Numbered from the stretch's first letter, positions 1 through 9,892 are shown. The stretch: 45,326 nucleotides of DNA from Rhodobiaceae bacterium (GCA_020441995.1 JAGRLC010000083.1:1-45326); one strand, 5' to 3'. Notes: a model not told the origin generated them from the letters alone. Program-made: numbers and translations.

Positions 1-2424
1 TCCAAGCCGGTCATGTGGTCGGTGGTCGAGCGCACGGCCCTTGCAGAGGCCGAGGTCGAATATCAGGACTACCAGTCCGATACCGTCTGGGTGAAGTTCC
101 CGATCACCGGTTTCACGCCGGGTGTGGGCGCCGTCGGCACCGAAGACGCCACGCCGAACGAACTGCAATCCTTGCTCGACGGAGCCTGTGTCGTCATCTG
201 GACGACGACTCCTTGGACCATGCCGGGCAACCGGGCGATCTGCTATTCCAGGCGTGTAGGTTACGGCCTGTACGAAGTAACCGGTGCGGAGAATGATTTC
301 GGTCCGCAGCCGGGCGAAAAGCTGATCTTCGCCGACACGCTCGCGCCGGAATGCTTCGAGAAAGCCAAGCTGACCTACAAGCGCCTGGCCGATGTCAGCG
401 CCGACATGTTGGGCCGCATCGTTTGCGCGCATCCGCTGCGCGGCAAGGGCTACGATTTCGTCGTGCCGCTGCTCGAAGGCGACCACGTCACCGATGATGC
501 CGGTACCGGTTTCGTCCACACCGCCCCCGGCCATGGCCGCGAGGACTTCGAGGCCTGGATGGACTACAAGCGCGATCTTGAAGCGCGCGGCATCGACACA
601 ACGATTCCCTATACCGTCGGCCCCGACGGGCGGTTCACGTCCGATGCGCCGGGTTTCGAGGGCGAACAGGTCATCACCGACAAGGGCGACAAGGGCAAGG
701 CCAACGAGGCGGTCATCAAGGCGCTGATCGAGGCGAACAATCTCTTTGCCCGTGGCCGCCTGAAGCACACTTATCCGCATTCGTGGCGCTCCAAGAAGCC
801 GGTCATCTTCATCTTCCGCAACACGCCGCAGTGGTTCATCGCCATGGACCAGGATTTCGAGGCGACCGACGGCGTCACCGGAACCTTGCGCGACCGCGCG
901 CTGAAGGCGATCTCCGACACCCGCTTCGTGCCCGGCGCCGGCCAGACACGCCTCAACGCGATGATCGCGCAGCGGCCCGACTGGGTCATCTCGCGCCAGC
1001 GCGCCTGGGGCGTTCCGATCACCGTTTTCGTCAATTCGAAAAGCGGCGAAGTCATCCCCAATGCCGGCTTCAACGGCTCGGACGAATTGATGGGCCGCAT
1101 CGTCGAGGCCTTCACCGCCGAAGGCGCTGACGCATGGTTCGTGGACGGCGCCAGGGAGCGCTTGCTCGATGGTCTCGTCACCGATCCTGGCGAGTGGGAG
1201 AAGGTCGACGACATTCTCGACGTGTGGTTCGAATCCGGTTCGACCCACGCCTTTGTGCTGGAAGAGCGCGAGGACATGAAGTGGCCCGCCGACGTCTATC
1301 TGGAAGGCACCGACCAGCATCGCGGCTGGTTCCACTCGTCCTTGCTGGAAAGCTGCGGCACCAGGGGCCGCGCGCCCTACGACGCGGTCATCACCCATGG
1401 CTTCACCATGGATGAGGAAGGCCGCAAGATGTCGAAATCGCTCGGCAACACGGTCGTGCCGCAGGAGATCGTCAAGCAGTACGGCGCCGACATCCTGCGC
1501 TGCTGGGTCGCCACCACCGACTATGCCGACGACCAGCGCATCGGGCCGGAAATCGTCAAGTCGAACGTTGATGCCTACCGCAAGCTGCGCAACACCATGC
1601 GCTGGATGCTGGGCAATCTCGCGCACCACAAGCCGGAGGAGGACGTTGCCTTCGCCGACATGCCGGAGCTTGAGCGCTACGTGCTGCACAGGCTGGCCGA
1701 ACTCGACAAGCTGGTTCAGGATTCCTACCGCGCCTTCGACTTCAAGCGCATCTCGCAGGCCCTGTTCAATTTCGCAGGCATAGAGCTGTCGGCCTTCTAT
1801 TTCGACGTGCGCAAGGACGCGCTCTATTGCGATCCGATCTCTTCGCTGCGCCGCCGCGCCTGCCTGACGGTGCTCGATCATGTGTTCGACTGCCTCTGCA
1901 CCTGGCTTGCGCCGCTGCTGCCCTTCACCATGGAGGAGGCCTGGCTGTCACGGCATCCTTCGCAGGACGGATCGGTTCACATGCAGCCGTTCCACAGTGC
2001 GGATGGCGAATGGAAGAACGACGAACTGGCCGCCAAATGGCGCAGGGTTCGCGCCGTGCGCCGTGTTGTCACCGGAGCACTGGAAATCGAGCGCGCCGCC
2101 AAGACCATCGGATCGAGCCTCGAAGCTGCCCCGAAGGTCTATGTCGCCGACGCCAACCTGTGGGCCAGCGTCCAGAGTGTGGACATGGCCGACATATGCA
2201 TCACCTCTGATCTGGAGCTGATCGCGAACGAAGGGCCGGCGGAAGCCTTCAGGCTTGAGGATGTCGATGGCGTCTCGGTCGTCTTCGCCCGGGCTGAGGG
2301 CAGGAAGTGCGCGCGCTCGTGGAAGATCACGAACGACATCGGTGCCGATCCTGAATATCCCGACATCACCGCGCGTGACGCCAAGGCGATGCGCGAGCGC
2401 GCCGAAGCCGGCCTGCCGGTCTGA
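1..2424 (+). CDS. ileS: Isoleucyl-tRNA synthetase, 5'-truncated by window edge
   Basis: Charges tRNA-Ile with isoleucine in the cytoplasm. The reading frame is open from base 1, so the N-terminus with the HIGH motif lies outside the window; about 807 codons remain. Visible are the CP1 editing domain ([10 protein letters not shown] near residue 65, [12 protein letters not shown] near 170), the catalytic fold ([29 protein letters not shown]) and the ATP-binding KMSKS loop ([10 protein letters not shown] near 475), then the anticodon-binding helical domain. The C-terminus carries GRKCARSW where zinc-binding IleRS have a CxRC-type finger, and no second cysteine pair follows, so the C-terminal zinc site seems absent. 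lspA follows after 5 nt, suggesting co-transcription. Identification is certain. Confidence 0.98.
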   Translation, partial: SKPVMWSVVERTALAEAEVEYQDYQSDTVWVKFPITGFTPGVGAVGTEDATPNELQSLLDGACVVIWTTTPWTMPGNRAICYSRRVGYGLYEVTGAENDFGPQPGEKLIFADTLAPECFEKAKLTYKRLADVSADMLGRIVCAHPLRGKGYDFVVPLLEGDHVTDDAGTGFVHTAPGHGREDFEAWMDYKRDLEARGIDTTIPYTVGPDGRFTSDAPGFEGEQVITDKGDKGKANEAVIKALIEANNLFARGRLKHTYPHSWRSKKPVIFIFRNTPQWFIAMDQDFEATDGVTGTLRDRALKAISDTRFVPGAGQTRLNAMIAQRPDWVISRQRAWGVPITVFVNSKSGEVIPNAGFNGSDELMGRIVEAFTAEGADAWFVDGARERLLDGLVTDPGEWEKVDDILDVWFESGSTHAFVLEEREDMKWPADVYLEGTDQHRGWFHSSLLESCGTRGRAPYDAVITHGFTMDEEGRKMSKSLGNTVVPQEIVKQYGADILRCWVATTDYADDQRIGPEIVKSNVDAYRKLRNTMRWMLGNLAHHKPEEDVAFADMPELERYVLHRLAELDKLVQDSYRAFDFKRISQALFNFAGIELSAFYFDVRKDALYCDPISSLRRRACLTVLDHVFDCLCTWLAPLLPFTMEEAWLSRHPSQDGSVHMQPFHSADGEWKNDELAAKWRRVRAVRRVVTGALEIERAAKTIGSSLEAAPKVYVADANLWASVQSVDMADICITSDLELIANEGPAEAFRLEDVDGVSVVFARAEGRKCARSWKITNDIGADPEYPDITARDAKAMRERAEAGLPV

Positions 2425-2429
2425 CGCGC

Positions 2430-2930
2430 ATGAGAAAACTCTGGGGACCGCATTCGCGATTCGCTTGTCTGATCGTGATTGCGGTCTTCATTCTCGATCA
2501 GGCATCGAAAGTCTGGGTTCTGTTCGGCCTCGATCTTATAGGGCGCGAGCAGATACACCTGCTGCCGTTCTTCGATTTGGTCATGGTCTGGAACCGGGGC
2601 ATTTCCTATGGCCTGTTGGAGCAGCAGGGCGATCTTGGCCGCTGGCTGCTGACCGTTTTCATGCTCGTGGCCAGTGCGCTGCTGTGGCTGTGGGTGGCAA
2701 GGGCGGGCACACGCCTTTTGGCCGCATCTCTGGCGCTGATCATCGGCGGCGCGCTCGGCAATGCGCTCGACCGGGTGATTTACGGCGCCGTTGCCGACTT
2801 CGCCCGGCTCTTCTGGGGCGATGTGTCGTGGTACGTGTTTAACCTTGCCGATGCCGCCATCGTTGCCGGTGTGGCGCTGTTGCTGTATGACTCGCTCTTC
2901 GGGGATCACGGCGAGACACGAAACCGTTAA
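2430..2930 (+). CDS. lspA: Lipoprotein signal peptidase (signal peptidase II)
   Basis: Inner-membrane aspartyl protease that cleaves the signal peptide of diacylglyceryl-prolipoproteins. The 166-residue protein has the expected length and four hydrophobic segments (about 11-30, 70-90, 96-113, 137-154). Conserved blocks are visible: NxxDR at 111-115, VADF with the probable catalytic Asp123, and FNLADAAI with the second catalytic Asp141. It starts 5 nt after ileS, a common ileS-lspA arrangement, and precedes a lipoprotein gene whose product would be a substrate of this enzyme. ATG at 2430 is the only sensible start. Confidence 0.97.
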   Translation: MRKLWGPHSRFACLIVIAVFILDQASKVWVLFGLDLIGREQIHLLPFFDLVMVWNRGISYGLLEQQGDLGRWLLTVFMLVASALLWLWVARAGTRLLAASLALIIGGALGNALDRVIYGAVADFARLFWGDVSWYVFNLADAAIVAGVALLLYDSLFGDHGETRNR

Positions 2931-3085
2931 TCCGCAGGGACGACACATTAAGGCCCAAGACACATTCACGCCAAAGTCGGCGCTTAGGGCTGTGTGACGA
3001 ACGGGGAAATGCCGTGACGGCGTGCGGGGCTGTTTTTGATATTCCGCATTGATCCACTGACCGGCGTTGCGTACTGGATACTGGC

Positions 3086-3760
3086 ATGAAGCCTTTGCTT
3101 GATAAGTCACAACACTCTTTTGCCCGCCGCATTGCGCTTGGCACGGCTGCATGCGCGATTGCGCTGACGGCGGCTGCCTGCTCCAGCGGCAGCGAGGTTG
3201 CGAGTTTCCAGCGCGAAAACGATCTCTTCCGCGGCGGCGATCCGATGGCCATGATCGGCCTGCGCCCGCGCAAGCGGGAGCGCATCGATTACAATCCGCG
3301 CTCTCCGCTGGTCATGCCGCCCGCGCCTGAGTTGCAGACCCCGAAGGAAAAAACCGAGCTTGGCGCCGCCTGGCCGCAGGATCCCGACGAGCTTGCCGCC
3401 AAGGAAGAGGAAGCCCGCGAGGAATATCTGCGCGAGAAGGCTTCCAAGGAAGACCGCAGCCGCGCGATGAAGCCCAACGAACTGAACGACTGGGCGCGGC
3501 AAGCGGGCATGCGTTCTTCGAATCCGAACGAGAGGCCGGCCGGAAACGAGGTCAGCTCGGTGAGGATTCTGTCGCCTGCAACCTTGCTCGGCCGCCGCAA
3601 GGCGCCGCAGGACCCGAACGTTGAACCGGAACGGCGCAAGCTGACGCAGCCGCCCGAAGGCTACCGCAAGCCTGTCACCGATGAGAACGGTGAGGTTCAC
3701 ACGACCGCGGATGACGAGAAACCGAAACGCCGGGGCTTCTTCTCGCGTCTCGGGTTCTAA
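3086..3760 (+). CDS. Putative outer-membrane lipoprotein, BamF/DUF3035-like segment
   Basis: A 224-residue protein with a lipoprotein signal: basic N-terminus, hydrophobic stretch, then LTAAAC with lipidated Cys32. The mature part is charged, rich in Glu/Lys/Pro/Arg and probably largely disordered. The segment RSPLVMPPAPELQ near residue 72 resembles the 'APLxxPPxxxLxxP' signature of alphaproteobacterial DUF3035/BamF lipoproteins, some of which associate with the BAM complex; that link is an inference from a short motif. The gene sits between lspA and the M16 genes, 155 nt downstream of lspA, and is followed by a hairpin terminator at 3805. Upstream of ATG 3086 there is only a weak Shine-Dalgarno sequence. 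Function unproven. Confidence 0.85.
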   Translation: MKPLLDKSQHSFARRIALGTAACAIALTAAACSSGSEVASFQRENDLFRGGDPMAMIGLRPRKRERIDYNPRSPLVMPPAPELQTPKEKTELGAAWPQDPDELAAKEEEAREEYLREKASKEDRSRAMKPNELNDWARQAGMRSSNPNERPAGNEVSSVRILSPATLLGRRKAPQDPNVEPERRKLTQPPEGYRKPVTDENGEVHTTADDEKPKRRGFFSRLGF

Positions 3761-3804
3761 GGCCCGGGCCTCTGCCATCACGCCAACATTACCGAACCTT
3801 CATT

Positions 3805-3832
3805 GGCGTCCCCGCCGGGACGCCTGTATTTT
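3805..3832 (+). terminator. Rho-independent terminator after the lspA-lipoprotein run
   Basis: GGCGTCCC and GGGACGCC form a perfect 8-bp stem around a CGCC loop (3805-3824), followed by TGTATTTT. It lies 44 nt after the lipoprotein stop and 40 nt before the M16 gene, so it probably separates the ileS-lspA-lipoprotein unit from the M16 pair. Confidence 0.7.
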
Positions 3833-3872
3833 CACGCCTACCTTTCCGTCACTGTGAGAAGAATCACGACAG

Positions 3873-5255
3873 ATGAATCACCGCTCCCCCGTTTTTCGCC
3901 TCGCCGCCTCTTTCTTCGTTTTCGTGCTTGTAGCCCTTGGATTGCCGGGCAGCGCACGGGCCTTCGTCAAGGATGTGGCGAATTTCACGCTTAAAAACGG
4001 CATGCAGGTCGTCGTCATCCCCGATCATCGCGCGCCGGTCGTCACCCACATGGTCTGGTACAAGGTCGGCGCCGCCGACGAACCGGTCGGCCAGGCCGGC
4101 ATAGCGCATTTCCTCGAGCACCTGATGTTCAAGGGCACGCCGGCCAACCCCAATGGCGCGTTTTCGAAATACGTCGCCTCGGTTGGCGGGCAGGAGAACG
4201 CTTTCACCTCGAGCGACTACACCGCCTATTTCCAGCGGGTCGCCAAGGAACACCTGGCGGACATGATGCGGCTGGAAGCCGACCGCATGGAAAATCTCGT
4301 ACTGACCAAGGATGTTGTCGATCCCGAGCGCGACGTGATCATGGAAGAACGCCGCAGCCGTACCGACAACAATCCCAGCGCCCAACTGTCGGAGGCGCTG
4401 GAGGCGACGCTGTGGTTCGAACATCCCTATGGCCGTCCGGTGATCGGCTGGATGAACGAGATGGAAAAGCTCTCTCTGGAGGACGCCATTTCCTATTACG
4501 ACCGCTATTACACCCCCAACAACGCGATCCTGATCGTTGCCGGCGATGTGAACGCCGATGAGGTCAAGCAGCTTGCCGAGGAGACTTACGGCAAGTTGGA
4601 GCGCCGGGCCGAGCCGCCGCCACGCTTGCGTCCCGAAGAGCCGGTTCACCGCACCCACCGCATGGTGCGGCTGGAGAGCCCGCTGGTGACGCAGCCCTCC
4701 CTGACGCGCAGCTATGTCGTTCCCAGCTACACCACGGCTGACAGGAAGGGCCTTGCGGGCGAGGCCGAGGCGCTCGACCTTTTCGCTGAACTGCTTGCCG
4801 GCGGTTCGACCAGCGCGCTCTACCAGAAGCTCGTTGTGGAGGAGAAAGTCGCGGTTTCGATCGGTGGCTACTATCGCGGTACCGCGCTTGATGACGGGGA
4901 ACTTGTTTTCTTCGCAACACCCGCGCCGGAGACCACGCTTGAGCAGCTTGAAGCCGCGATCGACCGTGAGATGGCGGCGTTCCTCAAGTCCGAAATCACC
5001 GAGGAAACCCTGGCCCGCGTTAAGCGTTCGGTTATTGCGACCTCTGTCTACGCACAGGACAGCCAGCAGACGCTTGCCCGTGTTTTCGGTACGGCCCTGA
5101 CAACAGGCAGGAGCGTTGAAGACGTTCTGGGCTGGACGGACCGTATCCGCGCGGTAACCGCCGATCAGATTCTGTCGGTTGGCCTCAAGTACCTCGACAA
5201 GAACCAGTCCGCGACGGGCTATCTGTTGCCCGCGCCCGAGGCGTCGCGTTCATGA
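3873..5255 (+). CDS. M16-family zinc metallopeptidase, catalytic subunit
   Basis: Exported insulinase-like peptidase, probably periplasmic. Residues 1-30 form a signal peptide ending GSARA. The inverted zinc motif HxxEH is intact at 79-83 (HFLEH), and the third zinc ligand lies about 76 residues on, in the DVIMEER segment near Glu159; the RTDNNP stretch that usually follows is also present. The length (460 residues) fits a single-subunit M16B peptidase. The next gene encodes a homologue without the zinc motif and overlaps it by ATGA, the arrangement of heterodimeric M16 proteases, in which one chain cuts and the other helps hold the substrate. The natural substrate in rhizobia is not known to me. 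Confidence 0.95.
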   Translation: MNHRSPVFRLAASFFVFVLVALGLPGSARAFVKDVANFTLKNGMQVVVIPDHRAPVVTHMVWYKVGAADEPVGQAGIAHFLEHLMFKGTPANPNGAFSKYVASVGGQENAFTSSDYTAYFQRVAKEHLADMMRLEADRMENLVLTKDVVDPERDVIMEERRSRTDNNPSAQLSEALEATLWFEHPYGRPVIGWMNEMEKLSLEDAISYYDRYYTPNNAILIVAGDVNADEVKQLAEETYGKLERRAEPPPRLRPEEPVHRTHRMVRLESPLVTQPSLTRSYVVPSYTTADRKGLAGEAEALDLFAELLAGGSTSALYQKLVVEEKVAVSIGGYYRGTALDDGELVFFATPAPETTLEQLEAAIDREMAAFLKSEITEETLARVKRSVIATSVYAQDSQQTLARVFGTALTTGRSVEDVLGWTDRIRAVTADQILSVGLKYLDKNQSATGYLLPAPEASRS

Positions 5256-6616
5256 ACCAGTCAAGCCAGGTAAGCACCATGCCCGTTCGCACTCTTTCCC
5301 TTCATGCGCTGGCTCTCTCGCTGCTGGCGTTCGTCATCGCCTTGATGCCCCGTGCGGCCTCGGCGGTCGAAATCCAGCGTTTCACCACACCCGGCGGCAT
5401 CAATGTCTGGCTGGTTGAGGAAAACACGGTTCCGCTCATCACCATGAACTTCGCCTGGCGCGGCGGCGCCGCGCAGGATCCCGGCGGAAAGTCCGGCGTT
5501 GCCAGCTTCCTCACCACCATGATGGACGAGGGCGCCGGCGACATGAACTCAACGGCCTATCAGGAGCGCGAGGAAGCGCTCGCGATGCGCATGAGCTTCA
5601 GCGCCGGCCGCGACAGTTTCTTCGGCGAGTTCCGCACTCTCGTCGAAACCCGCGACGAGGCTTTCGAAATGTTGCGGCTGGCAGTCAACGAACCGCGTTT
5701 CGACGACGACGCTTTTGCCCGCATGCGCGAGCAGATTCTCACTGGCCTGCGCGATTCCGAGACCGACCCGCAAACCATCCTGGGGCGCACCTGGGGTGAC
5801 GCGGTGTTCGGCAATCACCCCTATGGCCGTCCGGTTGCCGGGACAGTGGACACGGTTTCGGCGATCTCGATTGATGATCTGCGCACCTACCGCGCCCGCA
5901 ATTTCGCGCGCGACAACCTGTTCATCGGCGTTGTCGGCGCCATCGATCAGAAGACGCTGGCGGGCTTCGTCGACAAGGTGTTCGGCGGCCTGCCGCTGAG
6001 CGCCCAGCTGGCGAAAATTCCGGATGCGATCATTCCCGACAAGCCGTTCCTGCGCACCGCCGAACTCGATGTGCCGCAGACGGTGATCCAGTTCGGGCGT
6101 CCCGGACTGTTGCGCGATGATCCCGACTTCATCCCGGCCTATGTTCTCAACTACATCCTCGGCGGAGGCAGTTTCTCCTCGCGGCTGTACGAGGAAGTGC
6201 GCGAAAAGCGCGGTCTGGCCTATTCGGTTTATTCCTATCTCTATCCGCTCGACCATGCCGCCCTTTATGTCGGCGGGCTGGCCACGCGCGCCGAACGCGC
6301 GCAGGAAGCCATCGATATCGTGCGCGAAGAGATCGCGCGTATGGCCAAGGACGGCCCCACGGACGAGGAACTGGCAAGCGCCAAGGCCTATCTGAAAGGG
6401 TCTTACGCGCTGCGCTTTGATACCGGCGACAAGATCGCCAGCCAGCTTGTCCAGCTCCAGCTCGAAGACCTGGGCTACGATTACTTCGACAAGCGCAACG
6501 GCATGATCGAGGCGGTGAAGATGGAAGACATCCGGCGCGCGGCGAAGCGGCTGCTCGACAAGGGCGACGTCTTCGTCATTGCGGTCGGCCGCCCGACCAT
6601 CAAAACCGACGGATAA
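5252..6616 (+). CDS. M16-family peptidase homologue, zinc motif missing
   Basis: Second exported M16 protein (454 residues from 5252). Where the upstream gene has HFLEH, this one reads ASFLTTMMDEG, so both zinc-binding histidines are absent and it should be non-catalytic. It keeps the R/Y-containing C-terminal region (RLYEEVREKRGLAYSVYS) that shapes the substrate chamber in the non-catalytic partner of M16 heterodimers. ATG 5252 overlaps the preceding stop (ATGA), implying translational coupling. An in-frame ATG at 5279 gives a cleaner signal peptide (MPVRTLSLHALALS through PRAASA), so the true start may be there. Expected to pair with the product of 3873-5255. Confidence 0.94.
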   Translation: MNQSSQVSTMPVRTLSLHALALSLLAFVIALMPRAASAVEIQRFTTPGGINVWLVEENTVPLITMNFAWRGGAAQDPGGKSGVASFLTTMMDEGAGDMNSTAYQEREEALAMRMSFSAGRDSFFGEFRTLVETRDEAFEMLRLAVNEPRFDDDAFARMREQILTGLRDSETDPQTILGRTWGDAVFGNHPYGRPVAGTVDTVSAISIDDLRTYRARNFARDNLFIGVVGAIDQKTLAGFVDKVFGGLPLSAQLAKIPDAIIPDKPFLRTAELDVPQTVIQFGRPGLLRDDPDFIPAYVLNYILGGGSFSSRLYEEVREKRGLAYSVYSYLYPLDHAALYVGGLATRAERAQEAIDIVREEIARMAKDGPTDEELASAKAYLKGSYALRFDTGDKIASQLVQLQLEDLGYDYFDKRNGMIEAVKMEDIRRAAKRLLDKGDVFVIAVGRPTIKTDG

Positions 6617-6702
6617 GTGCTGCTGGAAACCGGTTCGGCTCTTCGCAGCGCAGCGAAGAATCCTGTAACATTTCCTGACCTTGAGCGATTCCGTTCAGCG
6701 CT

Positions 6703-8085
6703 ATGCTGAGCGTACAGCAACCACAGGCCAGGACGATGCTTAAATCCGGTTCGGTGAATTATCCTTTCGACCACGACGTTTCTGGCGTCATGGATGAGGT
6801 TATCGGCCCCCCCGGCCTGTCTCAGGAGGCGTTCAACCGCACCCTGACGCAGGCCGAAGGCGCGCTGGAGTGGTTGCGCGAAGCGGCAAGGGACGAGACG
6901 CTGCCGCTGCTCGCAATAGCCGGCAAGACCGATGATTTCTCAGGCATTGCCAAAAGCGCGGCGTGGCTTGCCGACAATGCCGATCATGTCGTTGTGCTCG
7001 GCACGGGCGGATCAAGCCTTGGTGGACAGAGCCTTGCGCAGGTGGCGGGCTGGCATATCCCTGGCGTGCCCGCATCCGGACCCGAACTGCATTTTCTCGA
7101 CAATCTCGATCCCCTGAGTCTGTCGGCTTCACTGGAAACTCTGCCGCTTGAGAAGACGAAATTCCTCGTCGTCTCCAAGTCCGGCGGCACCGGCGAAACG
7201 CTAATTCAGTGCGCCGTGGTGCTGGAAACCTTGAACAAGGCGGGGCTTGATCCTGCCGCCCATGTGCGCGGCCTCACCGAACCCGCCAAGGACGGCGGAC
7301 GCAACACCTTGCGCGAGCGTCTTTCGGCAGTGGGCGCGACAATCGACGAGCATGTGCCGGGTCTTGGCGGACGCTATGCGGCGTTATCGAATGTCGGTCT
7401 GATCCCGGCGGCCATCATGGGGCTCGATCCGCAAAGGGTCCGCGCCGGCGCCGCCGCCGTTCTCAAGCCTGTATTGGAAGGCGCGACTGCCGCCGCATGC
7501 CCGGCAGCGGTCGGGGCAAGCGTCGGCGTCGCGCTGGCGCGAACCAGCCGCGCGCCGGTCAACGTGCTGATGGCCTATGCCGACAGACTGGAACGCTTCA
7601 CCCGCTGGTGGGTGCAACTGTGGGCGGAAAGCCTTGGCAAGAAGGGCAGGGGCATGACGCCGGTCGCCGCCGTCGGCCCTGTCGACCAGCATTCGCAATT
7701 GCAGCTTTATCTCGACGGCCCCAACGACAAGCTCGTCACATTCCTGATGGTCAAATGCGCTGGCACCGGGCCGGAGGTCTCCGCCGAGGCGGCCAAGGCC
7801 ATTGGCTTCGATGCCATGGGTGGGCGCACGGTCGGCGATTTCGTCTGGTCGCAGCAGCGCGCCACCGCCGACACGCTGGAAAAGGCCTGCCGGCTGGTGC
7901 GCCGCATCACGCTCGACAAGGTGGATGCCGAGGCAATCGGCGCGCTGATGATGCATTTCATGCTGGAAACCATCATCGCCGCGCACCTGCTGCGCGTCGA
8001 TGCGTTCGACCAGCCAGCCGTTGAGGACGGCAAGGTGCTGGCCAAGGAATATCTTGCCAAGTCCGGCGCCAAGAAGGGCAAATAG
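6703..8085 (+). CDS. pgi: Glucose-6-phosphate isomerase, short form
   Basis: Interconverts glucose 6-phosphate and fructose 6-phosphate in the cytoplasm. Recognisable blocks: GTGGSSLGGQSL, SKSGGTGETL (sugar-phosphate loop), GLGGRYAALSNVG (family signature 1, with Ala where Ser is common), GPVDQHSQLQL and VDAFDQPAVEDGK near the C-terminus. At 460 residues it is nearer the compact PGI form (about 450) than the roughly 540-550-residue enterobacterial form. ATG 6703 has no Shine-Dalgarno sequence; ATG 6736 is preceded by CCAGGA and may be the real start, in which case TTGAGC (6681) and TATGCT (6702), 15 nt apart, could be a weak promoter. mutL starts 1 nt after the stop, so the two are co-transcribed. 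Confidence 0.93.
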   Translation: MLSVQQPQARTMLKSGSVNYPFDHDVSGVMDEVIGPPGLSQEAFNRTLTQAEGALEWLREAARDETLPLLAIAGKTDDFSGIAKSAAWLADNADHVVVLGTGGSSLGGQSLAQVAGWHIPGVPASGPELHFLDNLDPLSLSASLETLPLEKTKFLVVSKSGGTGETLIQCAVVLETLNKAGLDPAAHVRGLTEPAKDGGRNTLRERLSAVGATIDEHVPGLGGRYAALSNVGLIPAAIMGLDPQRVRAGAAAVLKPVLEGATAAACPAAVGASVGVALARTSRAPVNVLMAYADRLERFTRWWVQLWAESLGKKGRGMTPVAAVGPVDQHSQLQLYLDGPNDKLVTFLMVKCAGTGPEVSAEAAKAIGFDAMGGRTVGDFVWSQQRATADTLEKACRLVRRITLDKVDAEAIGALMMHFMLETIIAAHLLRVDAFDQPAVEDGKVLAKEYLAKSGAKKGK

Positions 8086-8086
8086 C

Positions 8087-9886
8087 ATGGCCGTCCGGCG
8101 TCTGCCCGATACGCTTGTCGACCGCATCGCCGCCGGCGAGGTGGTCGAACGACCGGCGAGCGCTGTGAAGGAACTGGTCGAGAATTCAATCGACGCCGGC
8201 GCAAAGCGCATCGACATCGCCATTGGCGATGGCGGCAAGAGCCTCATCCGCATCATCGATGACGGCGCGGGCATGGGCACGGAGGATCTCGAACTCGCCG
8301 TGGAGCGTCACGCCACCTCAAAGCTCGGCGGCGACGATCTGCTCGATATCGCGACGCTGGGGTTCCGCGGCGAGGCGCTGCCTTCCATCGGCTCGGTCTC
8401 GCGCATGAGCGTCACGTCACGCACCGAGGGCGCCGACGCTCATGTCATCGACATTGACAATGGTCGCAAGGCCGGCCCGAAACCGGCGGCGCTGACGCGC
8501 GGCACCGTGGTCGAGGTGCGCGATCTGTTCGCCTCGGTTCCCGCCCGCCTCAAATTCCTGAAGAGCACCACCGCCGAGACTCAGGCGGTTGCCGACGTGG
8601 TGCGGCGGCTGGCGCTGGCCCATCCCGAAACAGGCTTCGTGCTGTCGTCCGACGGGCGCACGCTGATCGATGCTCCGCCGCAGAAGGAGCCCGATCTGTC
8701 TGCCCGCGTCGGTAGCGTGCTTGGCGCGGACTACGCGGATAATTCCATCGGGATCGATGCCGAGCGCGAAGGCGTCCGGCTGACGGGTCTTGCCGGCTTG
8801 CCGACCTTCCATCGCGGCTCGGCGCGCTGGCAGTTCCTGTTCGTCAACGGCAGGCCCGTGCGCGACCGGCAGCTGATCTCGGCGATACGCGCCGGCTATC
8901 AGGACGTGATGGCGCGCGACCGCTTTCCCTTCGTCTGCTTGTTCGTGTCGCTCAGCCCGCGCGAAGTGGACGTGAACGTGCATCCCGCAAAGGCGGAGGT
9001 GCGCTTCCGCGATCCCGGCCTCGTGCGCGGCCTCGTTGTCTCCGCCCTGCGCCGCGCCTTTGCCGGTGCTGCGCCGCAGACAGCATCCGAGGAACTTGGC
9101 GAACGTATCGCCGTTATGGCGCAAGCCGCCGGGCAAGCGACTTACGCCGCCCAGCCCGCGTTCCATACGGGCATGGCCGAACCTTCGCATGCCTATCGCG
9201 CCGAACCGGCCCTGTCGCCTGAACGCCGCGCGAGCCTGGCAGGCCTCTTCGCGCCATCGGCGGATGCCCGCGCCGACGCGGCGCCTGCCAGCACGGAAGA
9301 CATGTCTTTGCCGCTGGGGGCGGCGCGCGCGCAACTGCACGAAACCTATATCGTCGCGCAGACCGAAGACGGCGTCGTCATCGTCGACCAGCACGCCGCC
9401 CATGAACGCCTCGTCTACGAACGCATGAAGGAGAGCCTCGCCCGCGACGGCGTCGCCCGGCAGGCGCTGCTGGTGCCCGAAGTGGTTGATCTCGACCCGT
9501 CCGACGCGGAACGCCTGCTGGCCCGTGCCGGGGAACTGGAGCAGCTCGGCCTCGTTGTGGAAGACTTCGGCCCCGGTTCTGTCTGCGTGCGCGAAGTGCC
9601 CGCCATGCTGACGAAAGGAAACGTTGCGGGCCTGATCCGCGACATTGCCGATGATTTGGCGGAAATGGATGCTTCCAGCCGGCTGGAAGAGCGGTTGAAC
9701 CATGTCGCGGCGACAATGGCCTGTTACGGTTCGGTGCGCGCCGGACGACGCCTCAGGCCTGAAGAGATGAACGCGCTTCTGCGCGAGATCGAGGCGACGC
9801 CCAACGCCAGCCAGTGCAACCACGGCCGCCCGACCTTCGTGCGCCTCAGTCTCGCCGACCTGGAGAAGCTGTTCGGGCGGCGGTGA
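8087..9886 (+). CDS. mutL: DNA mismatch repair protein MutL
   Basis: Links mismatch recognition by MutS to strand removal. The 599-residue protein has the N-terminal GHKL ATPase (ELVENSIDAGA at 29-39, DDGAGM at 58-63, ATSKL, GFRGEALPSIG at 92-102), a variable linker (about 325-410) and a C-terminal dimerisation domain. The endonuclease motif DQHAxxExxxxE is complete (DQHAAHERLVYE, 434-445), so this is a nicking MutL, consistent with a bacterium lacking MutH. QALLVP at 459-464 fits the known sliding-clamp-binding motif of MutL, and QCNHGRPT near the C-terminus is the conserved CPHGRP-type block. ATG 8087 was chosen over upstream in-frame codons that lie inside pgi. It is convergent with the PPOX gene, 6 nt away. 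Confidence 0.97.
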   Translation: MAVRRLPDTLVDRIAAGEVVERPASAVKELVENSIDAGAKRIDIAIGDGGKSLIRIIDDGAGMGTEDLELAVERHATSKLGGDDLLDIATLGFRGEALPSIGSVSRMSVTSRTEGADAHVIDIDNGRKAGPKPAALTRGTVVEVRDLFASVPARLKFLKSTTAETQAVADVVRRLALAHPETGFVLSSDGRTLIDAPPQKEPDLSARVGSVLGADYADNSIGIDAEREGVRLTGLAGLPTFHRGSARWQFLFVNGRPVRDRQLISAIRAGYQDVMARDRFPFVCLFVSLSPREVDVNVHPAKAEVRFRDPGLVRGLVVSALRRAFAGAAPQTASEELGERIAVMAQAAGQATYAAQPAFHTGMAEPSHAYRAEPALSPERRASLAGLFAPSADARADAAPASTEDMSLPLGAARAQLHETYIVAQTEDGVVIVDQHAAHERLVYERMKESLARDGVARQALLVPEVVDLDPSDAERLLARAGELEQLGLVVEDFGPGSVCVREVPAMLTKGNVAGLIRDIADDLAEMDASSRLEERLNHVAATMACYGSVRAGRRLRPEEMNALLREIEATPNASQCNHGRPTFVRLSLADLEKLFGRR

Positions 9887-9892
9887 CGTTCT

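Noticed and set aside
6640..6659. TCTTCGC / GCGAAGA hairpin after the second M16 gene
   Set aside because: No T-run follows, so I did not call it a terminator; it may simply be a chance stem.
8417..9823. 468-codon frame antisense to mutL
   Set aside because: Lies wholly within mutL and has His/Arg/Gly-rich shadow composition without motifs.
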